Shown piece after piece: positions 45,327 to 57,359 of a stretch of DNA of 64,000 bases (its first letter is position 1; each line of letters begins with the position of its first letter). The position numbers and the translations under genes were made by a program. The DNA comes from Sesamum alatum (Eukaryota > Streptophyta > Magnoliopsida > Lamiales > Pedaliaceae): positions 24,099,395 to 24,163,394 of the forward strand of contig JACGWO010000004.1 in assembly GCA_034509735.1 (NCBI GenBank), given 5' to 3'. The notes beneath the pieces are model-generated. The model made no database searches. It was not told the DNA's origin and was given only the letters and a program-made list of their open reading frames with translations.

Positions 45327-46246
45327 TAGGCCTGTCAATAGGTAGAGTAAAGCCCTACCTAGGCCCAGACCCAAAAGAGATCCAATTAAAAAAAATTACC
45401 CAAACTCTACCCAATCTATTAAACCCAACTCGAGACCCATGGGTCTCTAGACCCGATGAGACCCGGACTTTTGGGTCGGGTCCAACCCATACCCATAAGA
45501 ATCTTTTTGGAACCCACCAAGACTCCACCGCCTCAACATACCACCAAGACAAACATTCTACATCCTCAATTCTTTACACAAAAGGAAACTCATTACAGTT
45601 AAATTTCAAGAACAATTTGTCCGAGGGAATTAAACTTCAAGAACAAAATGTCCAAGAATTGCTTACATTGTCAATTCCCATAATGGCGAAGGCTTGGGTT
45701 CCGGCATTTCGTCGAAGCCCAGATTATTTATTAGACGGATGGCGGCAGCGTGAGCGACGAGGAGGCGGCGATGGTGGCGGTGTGAGGACGAGGAGGCGGC
45801 GGCATGAGCGACGAGGAGGCGGCGATGGTGGCGGTGTGAGGACGAGGAGGCGGTGGCGGCATGAGGACGAGGACAAGGCCACGGGAGCGACGAGACGCGG
45901 CGGCGGGACGATGAGGACAAGGCCGCGGGAGCGACGAGGACGAGGACGAGGCGGCAGCGGGAGGACGAGGATAAGGCGGTGGCGGCGGCAACGGAGGCTA
46001 CGGGTTTGAAGAGATTGAGAAAGTTTCAAGTGGCATGGTGAAGAGAATTAGGGTGGGGATGGAGATAGGAATGAGCCTGGGTATGAATGGGTACAAGCGG
46101 GTTTATACCCGGACCAGATCCAATCATTTTAATTTAATGAGTCTGGGCCTAGGTCTAGGTCTAATTTAAAATGAAGGGTCTGGGTTTGGATCTAGGCCCG
46201 TTATATGGGTATGGGCCTGGGCATTATTAGCCCATTGATAGGCCTA
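45327..46246. mobile_element. hAT-type non-autonomous element
   Basis: 920 bp with inverted ends TAGGCCTGTCAAT / ATTGATAGGCCTA and 8-bp flanks AGGGGTTT / GGGGGTTT (7 of 8). Subterminal regions are rich in GACCC and GGGTCTGGG motifs in opposite orientations at the two ends. The centre carries a GC-rich minisatellite. It shares ends and subterminal motifs with the element at 62061-63059. Confidence 0.85.
45735..45990. repeat. GC-rich minisatellite in the hAT element
   Basis: A unit of about 54 bp (GAGCGACGAGGAGGCGGC, GATGGTGGCGGTGTGAGG) occurs twice and then degrades into GAGGACGAGG repeats. It is stop-free in several frames purely through composition, so I do not call a gene. Confidence 0.85.
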
Positions 46247-46366
46247 GGGGGTTTCTGCAAACCACTACTTATGTATTAAAATTTACAGAATAATTTGTAC
46301 AAGTATAATTCTATGCAGTTTTTTAAACGAGGAGTACTACTCCCTATATAATTCTACCCAAAAAAT

Positions 46367-47125
46367 TGGTTAATTACAATTAAGCCCCATATGTAAATGT
46401 GAAATTACACTTTTTCCTAAAAAACTATTAAAATTACACTTATACCCCCTCCGAATTCTTCGTTTTCAATTGCCCCCTTCTATTAGGGTTTGGACGGAAA
46501 ATATCGATGCTTGTAAAAATGTTGCATATATTTTTAATTTTATTCCTTATTCAACATTCCCCAAGTAGTATTTTTATAACTGTAACGAGGTAAATGTAAT
46601 ATGCATAAAGTCAAAAAGTGTGTACTTACAATAAAATATTATTTTCTAAATATGGCTATTGGATGGAACTAGGAGTTGATGAACGAAAAAACTATCACCT
46701 TTTGGTTCTTTTGTTTATCTTACTTTTTATATCTGGGGTGAGGTTAACATCATTATGGGTGCAACAATTGTCTTCATCTCATCCCATATATAGGGAGTAA
46801 AGAAAATACAAAAATTACTAGTTTCTCGATTCATAAAAACCTTATTTTTATCCAAGTGATTATAACTTGAGAATAACAGATACACCCTTTTGACATATAT
46901 TGCACTTACTCCCTTGTAAGTACAATTAAAATATTACTATCTAGGGGAATATTGAATGAGGGTTTAAAATGTAATGTTATGTAATTTTTTTGCTAGCAAT
47001 CGTCCAAACCCTAACAGAAGGGGGTTAGGTGTAAATGAAGAATTCTCAGAGGGAGTGTAAGCATAATCTTGAAGTGTTTGGTGGAAAGTGAAATTTCACA
47101 TTTTCAAAGGGGGTCTAAGTGTAAT
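46367..47125. mobile_element. Foldback/MULE-like element with long inverted ends
   Basis: Left text TGTGAAATTACACTTTTTCC, CCCTTCTATTAGGGTTTGGAC and TTATTCAACATTCCCC have inverted counterparts on the right (GTCCAAACCCTAACAGAAGG, GGGGAATATTGAATGAGG, GTGAAATTTCACATTTTC). Non-coding between. Edges are approximate and no clear target duplication was found. Confidence 0.7.
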
Positions 47126-47129
47126 AAAT

Positions 47130-48110
47130 CCAAAAAAAATCTAATCTCAATCGTTGTCTTGTGTAGTGGGGCGCAAACCCGTAGGCGTACTATCTCAGTC
47201 TCAAATTTCGGGACTCCATTATGAAATCTAGGTTCGTTCGGTCGAAATGTCTCCACGCCTTGGTATCTTAAGGATGACACATCAAGTCCTCCTTCATGTG
47301 ATGGCTGACACATCACTTAATGTGCTCAAAAGTTGCTGGTGAATCATATAACCTCTAAAATAAGAAGCCAGTGGCAAGTACCTCAACATGACATACGCGG
47401 ACATCTTGTCCCGGGGGTTTCACACCATGGTAGATTCATAACTCGCTTCACCGAAGAACTTGCAATACTCTACTAACTCACTGTCCTTTTCTGGTACAAT
47501 ATGCAACTATTTTTGCCCATCAATCTTCTCAACTGATAAACGTAATTCCCTTATAATCTTCTTCATCTTGTAGTAATCGGAGGTAAGGGGGCGTTGTGGG
47601 ATAATAAGTCACCAAACAACGAGGACATAAGATCAAAGCATCTCTGGAGCATATTGTACTCGATCTTGGTGTTCCCCAGCATAGAAACTGATGACAACTA
47701 GAAGTGATCACAATTATTGCAAAACGGCTAGTTCGCCGTGTTTACTACACTAAAAGATCTGTTCAACAAGCCAAACACATCATAGTCATAAAATCCCCAC
47801 TACAGTACGAACTAGGACCTGTCACACTGGCATTAGTACGAACAAAGCTGGGACCCTTCGCCTCAAGCTCGGCATGAAACAAAAAATACAACGGCCCAAC
47901 CACATCATAAACCATTCTTTAGGATCAATTCATCTACTGATAATCACCTTAATTCATCAATACATCTAGCGTGGATCTGTCTCAAGAACTGGGTAGGCAG
48001 ATCATCATAGTACTCTTGGACGATTCATCACCATGTGTAGTTTATTTATAATGTTCATCCACAAATCCCTGAATACGTAAGTTGAACATAATCTTATATG
48101 TTGTTTTAAA
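47130..48110 (-). pseudogene. Degenerate CACTA TNP2 remnant
   Basis: The + strand text GAACTTGCAATACTCTACTA, TCAACTGATAAACG and CTTGTAGTAATCGG aligns with CACTA 2 around 58680-58810. The block at 47200-47340 (minus frame MCQPSH...LRVCAPL) matches the MCHPSDVEAWKHFDW region near 58512-58420. Many stops; no element ends recognised. Confidence 0.65.
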
Positions 48111-49055
48111 CATATTGTATAAGCAACTTATAGGTCATAAAAAACATGTTGGGAGAATTATAAATACATCAAAACATCAACATATTCCGAAGGCAACAAA
48201 TCATATCTAACATATATGTATTAATCATTCATATACACTTTATATTATTGAGTGCGGAAGCGTAAGAGTTGTGGATACTTATATCTGGCCATTGATTCAA
48301 ATGCAAATCCTCAAATGAAATCAGAAACACTACAGGAAAGTAGTTATTTGATTCTTCTAAAATTTGGTGCAATCAAACCGATGGTATATATCCTTAAGAT
48401 CATGCGATTCCAGGGACTTAAGCCTTAAATCATGATGTTAAAAAAAGACTCCATCCAAAACACAATGTTATTGTATATTTTTGAACAAAAAGTGTCTCAT
48501 GCGTATTTATGTAGCTATTACATGGAAGTTTATTAAAGTTGGATAGTGGACAACATCAAAAAATTGCCATGCAGAGATAAACCATGGGAGAAACTTTCAT
48601 GTCATAAGTTGTGGCCATGGCTTATTTTATGTCAGCTCTGACTGTGAAACAATCTGCAAATAAAAATACTCTTATGATAACCCATGCCTATGCTTTATGT
48701 TATGTTCACTACATTTTTAAATTCTTCATCTATTGAAACCCTCTAAAGTTAAAGCAACCATAGCTTATCAAACAAGTATAGAATTTTAGCCAAAGTCATT
48801 TGATCATAGCTTATCAAACAACTGCATATTTCATGATAACGATTATATGGGTAACCATATGCCATAGCCATGTATCGTCTAGGGACTTTATTATTTTATA
48901 CATAAAAAAATTAGACAAGGTAGTGAATAAAGAGCATGCCTTTATATATCATAAATGTGATACAAAATGATTGTTCTTTACAAAGGTATTACAATGCGCT
49001 CTCTAGTTTAATTTCTATCAACTAGTTGGCATGTCAGTCACTATCCTGACAATTA
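48111..49055. other. Non-coding, possibly copia LTR remnant at right
   Basis: No coding region. Because it lies directly downstream (minus sense) of a copia RNase H end, part of 48500-49055 may be an old 3' LTR, but no matching partner is present. Confidence 0.35.
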
Positions 49056-49059
49056 CCCA

Positions 49060-49546
49060 CTTACCCTAGAGCCAACTACCAATGTATCTAAGGTCCATAT
49101 TCTTAAGATGTCCTTCAAAACTAGTGGGTCTGCTACATTCTCCGTGGAGGACACTCGTTCCACTTCAACGTTGGCCCTGCCAATGATCTCACGAATCTAG
49201 TGGTCGCATCTCAATTTGTGCTTGACCTCTAATGGGACCTGGCTCCATCGCTTGCTATACTGCACTGGTATTATCACAACAAATCGATATGGGATCCATA
49301 ATCGAAGGGACCACATCAAGTCTTGGATGATGTTCTTGATCCAAAACCTCCCTTTGCGGCATGACATGCCAACTTCGGTGGTGGAATCAACCATAGTGCT
49401 CTGCTTGGAACTTTTTCAACTGACTCTGCCACCATTGAGATTTTTTCAATCACGGAGCTAGCGAAACTTTGTCCAATGATAACTACATAGTGTTTATGCA
49501 AATTCACCAAGATCTGGATATACTCTTTTTGAGTTTTATTATCCAT
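49060..49546 (-). pseudogene. Copia RNase H fragment
   Basis: In shifting minus-strand frames I read KVPSRALWL, VDSTTEVGMSCRKGRFWIKN, DPISICCDNTSAV, VERVSSTENVADP-like text and LKNMDLRYIGSWL, the order found at the C-terminus of copia polyproteins. Frames and stops show it is dead. It differs from the copia element at 36755-42159, so it is a separate insertion. Confidence 0.7.
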
Positions 49547-49644
49547 TTAATTATTCATACTATATTTAGTTAATTATATATAATTATTCTAGTGTAAACT
49601 TAAAGTTGTAATTATAGATATTATATTTTGAAGTAGTAAAAATA

Positions 49645-49647
49645 TCT
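49645..49647 (+). repeat. CACTA 2 target duplication, left
   Basis: TCT, matching 59873-59875. Confidence 0.7.
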
Positions 49648-49699
49648 CATTACAAAAAAATGCGGTAATTGGAACATGCGTAGGCACATTTTTTTTTTT

Positions 49700-50370
49700 T
49701 TTTCATTTAGAATGGGCAAAAGTTCACTGGATGAACCTGGACTGACTTTTGGAACGGCCGAGGAAAGGTACACATTGCGTTGAAACTGACGGAGTTCCTA
49801 ATATTTAGGAACGGTTACAAGTAGTCCGTTCCTATTTCGGAACTGTTTTTTTATGTACAAGCTAAAAAACCGTTCCTGATTCGCTTTGTATCTATGAATA
49901 TATAATTTGTGTATTTGAAACACTTAGTTAATATTTGGAACAGTCACATGTTATGTGATTTACATAATTTGGAACGGTCGTTGCAACTCTATTTGCATCA
50001 AACTTAATATATGGGAGATGCATTTTTCCACTGAATCTGGAATAAACATTGAAACGGTTTACTTTTAATCTGGGTGATAGATTTGGAACGGTATGTGGAA
50101 CTCTCCTTGAACCTGACTTTGTACTGAAAATAGGAATGGTTTTGATCTTTATTTGGAATACACAGTTGGCACGGCATGGGGAATTCGATTTGGAACACCA
50201 ACAATGATATGTAGTCAATGCATTTGGACTAAATTTAGGAATGATCGGTTCTGTCGGAATGGTCAGTTTGTACGATTGTAGGAATGGGGGGCATGCTACA
50301 CCAATCCTTTTTTGGAACAGTGACTTCGATATTTTTAGCATTCCATGATCGAGCAAAAGACCGTTCCTAA
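49700..50370. repeat. CACTA 2 left subterminal array
   Basis: GGAACGGTC, GGAACAGTC, GGAATGGTC and complements recur. It corresponds piece by piece to 22430-23115 in CACTA 1. Confidence 0.8.
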
Positions 50371-50589
50371 ACTATTTGTTAATTAATTTTTTTTAGCTTA
50401 TATGATAATAATTATTATTTATATAATAAAAATACAATTATTAATATATTTTTTAATTTGGTTAAATGATGAAAAAACATAAATGATGTTATGAAATACC
50501 AAAAAATGCATAATTACAGAAAATAAATATATTAACAACAATATTATCCAATTTAATTATAAATATTAAAAAGAATCCTAAATCTACCC

Positions 50590-52125
50590 CTCATCCCCCT
50601 CTTCATGGTCCATGTCGGCATCGTCTGGAGCAGGGGGGGTCTGTTGGAGGCTGTGACTGGCTGGCAATGGAGTTGTTGGGCTGCATGGACTTCATCAAAC
50701 CCACCATGTTGACCATAATCATCTCGAGCCGGACTAGACGATCCTCAATATCCGACAGTGGCGTGGCGGCGGCGGCGGCAGTGGTGATGGCGATGTAAAG
50801 GTCTGGCTAAGGTCGTGGGCCTCAAAACCAAGACCGAATACCCGACCATTGTTCTTGCCCCCGACCGCTGGCAGTCACAGATCTTGCTCGATCATAGCCA
50901 GTCGAGCCCTCTGATTCACCCATAATATCTTGAGGATCCACCGTGGCCTGAGGCTGGTGGTCGTCCAGCAACTTCTAGAATGTCTCCTGCAAAAAAAAAT
51001 AGTATTATTATTATTGCCAAAAACTAAAGGAAAAAAATTAAAGTATAATTGAGTACTTACCGCCACCTCCGCTGCCCTCGACCCGCTCCAGCCGTCGTTG
51101 GCCTTCTACTTGTAGCATCTGGAGAATAACTCCATCTGCTTGACTGGTCGACCGAGCTGCGCCTCCTGTGCAAAAAAGGAACAATTATTCCATGTTTTAT
51201 TTAATATTGATAAGTGCTTTAAAATAATTAAATTACTTACCATCTTCCTCTTGTGCATGCTGATGGAGGAAGAACCCCCGCTCTACACAGTAGAAGATGC
51301 CGTGGGGTTGGCCAATTGGTTGGCCTTTTTCTTGCCGGCCTAGGTCTTGAACACCTCATTGTCCCAGTACAACTAGAGGTGCCGCCAGACCTTGTTCGCT
51401 AGCCACAGTGGCTTCACTAGAGATTGTCTGGTGAGAGTGAAGCGCTTGCGGATGAAATTTCCCGAAAACATGTGGAATACGCGGAACATGGACTCATTGT
51501 CACAGTCCCACCAGTACATCATGTGCAAAAGAAAGAAATTATCAAAATATTTAAAATAAAATCAATTTATACCATTAAATTAAAATTAAAATAAATTACC
51601 TTCAAACTCTCGAACGAGAAATGCTGGTGCTCTGGTGGCAACTGGCGCAAACATCCCCAAGGGTGGGGATAATGTACTTGCACCACCGCGTACATGCGCT
51701 CGTATATCTTGCGCTCAGCCTTGAAATTACATATTAATTAGTGTTTATGAATAAAAAAAATCCAAATAAATAACAAAAATATTTAAAAAATATTGTTCCT
51801 GGTGTTGACGATTGTGATATACCGGCGCACGGATGATGGGAGGATTGTTGGGGCAGGTGGGGGGTGGTGGGGTTGGTGCAACACATGGACGGGCTGGATC
51901 TATCGCCTGTGTGGGATTAGATGGTCCGACATCCTCTGTGGCCGGTGGGAGTAGACGGATCTACATAATGATCGGTCACCAGTGCAGCAGCTGACTGCTC
52001 TACTGACGGTGGTGGTAGGGTGGTCGGAATATTGCTTCCCCAACCTGGGAAGTAGCACCCACCGGTAGTGGAACCGATAGGCCACGAGTACGTCCACCTC
52101 CTCGAGGAGGGATATTTCTACCAGA
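50590..52125 (-). pseudogene. TNPA/Transposase_24-like remnant of CACTA 2
   Basis: Collinear with 24944-23364. The start codon is lost (ATA where CACTA 1 has ATG). The segment equivalent to PHPWGCLRQ is open here (VHYPHPWGCLRQLPPEHQHF), unlike in CACTA 1. The MYWWDCDNESMFRVFHMF core is followed by in-frame stops. The C-terminal region is also frameshifted. Two independent patterns of damage mean neither copy is functional. Confidence 0.75.
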
Positions 52126-52139
52126 TATGATCTACAATC

Positions 52140-52503
52140 ATTTTCAAAATATTAGAGGTATGAATTAAAAAATATAATTATCAATTTATTTTTTAATAAT
52201 GATAATTTTCTCAAATTTTATCATTATTCTAATAATTATCTAATTTTTTTTTGTAATAATTATCTAAAGTTTTTAATAATTATGTATACTAAATCCCAAA
52301 ATTAATCTAATAAATGGTAGATTACTGAAAATTTCCCTACAATCTATACTAAATCCTGAAATTCTTTCCGACAATGTAAACTAAATCTTATAATTATTTT
52401 CTAAAATGTATACTAAATCTTACAATCATTTCCTCAAATGTATACTAAATCTTACAGTTATTTCCTAAAATGTATACTTAATCCCAAAATTCTTCCCTAA
52501 AAT
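52140..52503. repeat. CACTA 2 internal AT-rich repeats
   Basis: CCTAAAATGTATACTAAATC units in tandem, as at 25080-25220 in CACTA 1. Interrupted by the LTR at 52504 and continued at 57260-57345. Confidence 0.7.
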
Positions 52504-55500
52504 TGTTAGTTTCGTATAATTCCCGAGACGTTAAATGTAGTGAAAATTAAAATTTTAATTAGAAAACAATATTATAATTAGCGATCAAATTGCCCGTCTT
52601 GTTGCTCTTACGATGTGGATCTCATGCATTAAAGGATGTCAATTGAATGGTTAAGAAAAACCAACCTTTCTTGCTCTCCGCTTGATGTTGGTTACTTGAA
52701 CTTTCTCAAGAATGACCTTACCTTAAAATGGTGGAACGTCAAAACAGAACCGATTTTAATTGTTGTTCACGGTAGGAACACAAGTGTCTCCCTCTAAAGC
52801 TAGTCCACATCACCTATGGTAGAATCACCCTCAAACCTATACTAGTAGGTATTGGAGGATTAAGGTAGATCAACTATTGATCTATGGAGAAATCAAAAGA
52901 ATTCTTCTCTTTTGGAGATGAGAAATGAACATAAGACCAAGGCCAAAGTGAAAGCTAGACTTTCTAGCTTTGAAGGAGAGAAAGTCTAAGAGCTAGGAGC
53001 AAAAGGAAAGCAAGAGTTTTTGTATCTTTGTATGTAAAAAAATGGTATATAAATCTCTTGCCTTCTACCCCATTTTATAGGGATTTCTTTGCACTAGATA
53101 CAATGATGTAGACAAGCCTTTTTGTCTTGCTCTTAGATAACACTTGTCTTCTTCATAGACAAGTTCTAGCATGACTCATCTATTCTCTTTTGACATTTGT
53201 CTTCTTTATAGACAAGCTTTAGCATGAATCGTATTTTCTTGTTCATCTAAAGATGAAAAATAAGTCATGTCTATGTTCAATGAATCTTGTCTTGTGGACA
53301 TGTGGGCTTGGGCTATGGTCTTAGGCTTTATCTTAATTCTCAATTGGACTAAGTTCAATTTTAATTAATTCCCAACTAATTATTTAGCCCGTGATATTTA
53401 ATTCTTTAATTAAATATAAGCCCAAATCAATTAATCTAATTAATTTATTTTCAAGCTCAAATAGATTAATATTAATTAATCTATCACAAGTCTTACTTTA
53501 TCGAATTAATGCTTGTGAATTTAGATTCCAAATTAAATAATTATATTATTTAATATTCCCATGAAATGATTTCATAAATCTTTTCAATCAATTCATTTTA
53601 ATCCTTAAATTAATTGATTTATGCTCCATAATTAATTCTATAAATTAATTCCAATAATTCCATTATGGATTTTTGTGTGACCCTTTAGGTGCACTACTTG
53701 GCTAGACCTGCGCTTGTATCACATATACAATTTAATTAGCAACTTAGTTGTATTAGATTAATTAGATCTTATCATAATTAATCACTCTCAATTAACTCCT
53801 TAATTGGAGGGTACCCGTCACCTTGGGTGGCCATCTAGCAATGGTCCATGGAACTAGAGAATAGGTGAGCTATGTGTACCATGCAGATACGGTCCCTCCG
53901 CTATTAACCTCCCGATAAAATTCTAGGGCATAGAATTAGTTATCGGTTCCCATTATCGACTTTGATGTCTATGTATCAACTCTTCAAGTTATGCCTCCAA
54001 TTTATCACTATAGGAAAAATCCTTTCTCCTATTTGATCAACAACCATGGCTGTGACACCCCCGAAATTTTTTTATAGAATTATGAATTATTAGCATAATA
54101 AAAAAGGATAAACGTTGTTTTTATTTATTTAATATTTGATGCTTGAATAGAAATTATGTTGTAGAAATTATTCTTGGATATACTTGAAATTTGAAGCAAT
54201 AGAAAGTTGTTGAGGGTTTAAATACTAATATTTGTAAAGATGAGGGAGAAATAAATAAAGTCTTAATACTATATATAAATATTGGCACTATACAATATCT
54301 ATATGTATCTGCACAATAAAACAAAACAATTAACTTTATCAACATGTGTCTTTAATATAATATTTATATAAATATATATACCTATATACACCTACATACC
54401 TAGACACATATATGTAGACACTTATATAAATATATATTGATAAAGATCAGCTATAGAAATATGTAGAAGGGTGTAGAATTAACAATAAGACAAAGAGAGA
54501 AGAGGTGAGGCGGTGAGAGAGAGAGAGAGAAGAAGAAGAAGAAGGAGCTTGGTCATTCCTCCATTTTCATCAAAGCTTAGGCAATTTCACCTCTGATTTG
54601 GTAATTTTTATTTCCTATTTCTTGTTTAAATTCGTGTAAGAGCTGGTGTGTGAGTGAATTTGAAGATATGAACTGATTAAGATGCAAGGAATACACCAGG
54701 ATAAACCCTGCCCGAACAGTCTCTGTTTTTTCAGAAAATATCGAGTTTTATCGGTCCAAAATTAGTGATATTTGTGTTTGCGAAAACCTTAGGATATCCT
54801 CTACAACTTTCTAGTTTTGAGTAGAAGCTAAATATTTCTTTTTAATCGGGAAAAATAGGTCAACATTCTATTGCCCTGTTTCTACAGGAAATCAGACAAG
54901 GTGTACTAAAAACCTTATAACTTGAGATATAAAGGTTGGAATTGTGTTATTCTTACTTATAATGAAACTAGAAAAATAGGGTATCATATGGTGAGAATAT
55001 CATGACTTTTGAACGGCTGTGTGAATTTTTATAGAATCTGTATCAGTTGAGAACAAGGCTGTAGTAAATCCTAAATAACTTATTATATAGAAACCCAATT
55101 TGCAGGATTCTTATTGGAGATGAAACTAGAGACAAAGGAGAATAGTTTAAGTAAAATGACACTTGTATCAGCTATAATTTGGTCTTTAGAAAACTTGTAA
55201 GTTAGGACAGAGGTGCTGTCAATCCTGTTTAGAAGAGATAGATTAACATGGCACATAAGTATTCATCTTTTAATTTTCATTGCTGAAACTATATTAAAAA
55301 AAATATTTGGAATATATTTTATGAGTTGAATCTATTGGGAAAACTCACACCAAGAACTAAGACCATTGGCGATCGGTACATTTTGTAAGTAGATGATTAG
55401 CACCGTCTATATATGCTCCTACTGATCATTTTGATAATATCTATATGTAAGTCTATGATTGTGATCCTAATAACCTATGAGGAGGTTAGAATTGATGGAT

Positions 55501-57254
55501 GGTTTGAGTTGAATGCTTAGTTCGTGAAAGCAAGATAAGTAGAGATTTATAGTCATCTAAATGTGCTCCGTTTTATCTCTTGGTATTACCTTGATGTATG
55601 AATGGTGTTGGAAATGAATTACTATGATGGTATGATTGATTTGATGATTTATCACTGAATGATGATGTGGTGGAAATAAGACGAGAAAGTGTATGTTTCA
55701 TGCTCCATGATTTTTATTAATGCTCATAAATGAATTTGTGATGCTATGTTGTCTTGTGTGACTAGCTGCTTACAAGAACAGTGATATGGGAAAATGAGGG
55801 AGTTTTGAAAACCGAGTATAATTATTGTGGATACCCCTCGGTGATCAAAACTAGCTTGTGTGGCAGCTCAGCTTGTTGTGGCAAAATGAGCCTGTGTGGC
55901 ATTCAATGGGGGATTCACTTAACGTAATGTGATGATTGGTGAGTTTGAGTGGGTGGAGAAAGACACTATATCACTTTCTTGTAAGCAGACTAGGTATTAA
56001 TGTGTTTGATTATCTTTCTATGAGTTACTTACTTGTGAAAAAACTGGGAAACACTGGAATTGATTATTTGGAAGTTCTATTTATGACGTGCTAATGTTGG
56101 TTTAAATTAACCTAAATTATATGTATAGATTGTGCTGGTTGTCTACTTATTGAGTTGCAGGCTCACTCCTCTACAAACATTTTCAGGTGTAGCTTTTGGT
56201 TGTGTTCTCTCTTGAGGACTAGGTCAACATTGTACATTTCAAGTCAGGTTGGCCAGTATGCGGTGTTCTCATCACAAGTCAATATGATTAGAAGTCACAA
56301 GTTTTAGGAATATCAATCGTACATTAGAGAGAATGGCTTGTGAATAGATTATGGATCTTCTACCTTGCTACAAGTGAAAGAGATATGTATAAGTGTTGTG
56401 GATGAGCGAATACTTCTGTTAGTTTTGTTGATAGAGAAGTTGTATAACTGGTTATGAACCGATTTATGTTATCTATATAAGTAATGTTGTCAATGTCTAA
56501 CCGTTAAGCAGCATAAAATCGTATTATCGTTAGAGGTGTGACAATAGCCATGGGCTTCATGGAACGCATAATGTAGAGAACATAGGAGGTTCGTTATCAT
56601 CTTATGATAAGCAGCAGATCCTATCTTGGAATTCACCAACCTCCATGCATGCTTCAACTATGTCTAAAACATGATCGTATAGTGATCCAAGATGAAACCT
56701 GAGACCACATTGGACATGATCAAGTCATAGCCGTCCTATACACAAGGTTGCTGTGGAACCTCAAGTCTAAGGACTAGTTAGTGCACTATCGTAGCCTAGG
56801 GAGTTCTAGTCATACCGATCATGCCATATAGGGCTTCCATATGACAACTACTGCGAGTCAATTCAGTGAATTTGATAACTCTTTAACAAGCACCCACTAA
56901 AGTGCGCAGACGGCATACGTCTCTGTCTATGAAACTTGACATTCATCATATGAACGCATCACTTAGTGCAAGTCTTTAAGGAATGGTGAATGCCCTGTCT
57001 CGACGATCATCGACTTGGAATATTGTAGATCAAACCATAGTGGTTCGTTTCATGGTCACCATCATATGCGCGATCCCACCCTGTAGCATAATTGATCTAA
57101 GGGCTTCAACCAAATCCTAATATAAATATAATGTTTAAAGGATATGATGAAGATGGCCAAAGAACATTTCTTAAATTAACATATTATCTAAAAGATCGTC
57201 TAGAATAGTTTACAAAAAACCAATCAATTGGCTTGACGGTCACCTATTCCAACA
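52504..57254. mobile_element. Solo LTR nested in CACTA 2 (itself interrupted)
   Basis: Begins TGTTAGTTTCG and ends CTATTCCAACA, flanked by AAAAT / AAAGT (4 of 5). Without the inner insertion it is about 2.25 kb, the size of its relative at 19933-21973, with which it shares GGTCCATGGAACTAGAGA and the CGGTCACCTATTC end. No gag or pol. The orientation of the parent retrotransposon is not determined. Confidence 0.75.
54051..56543. mobile_element. Solo LTR nested within the nested LTR
   Basis: 2493 bp with matching ends TGTGACACC / GGTGTGACA and flanks ATGGC / ATAGC (4 of 5). It contains a GA-rich tract (54515-54545) followed by CTTGGTCATTCCTCC, as in a transcribed LTR. It resembles the long LTRs of plant Ty3/gypsy elements, but there is no internal domain to prove the family. 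Confidence 0.78.
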
Positions 57255-57359
57255 AAAGTTAAATTAAATATTTATATTTTCCTAGTTCCTTATACTAAAT
57301 CCCAAAGTTCTTCCCTAAAATATGATTATTTATTATAATAATTAGTACCTATATTTTTC

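Noticed and set aside
45617..46029. Overlapping Arg/Gly- or Pro/Ser-rich open frames on both strands
   Set aside because: All come from a GC-rich minisatellite that lacks stops by composition.
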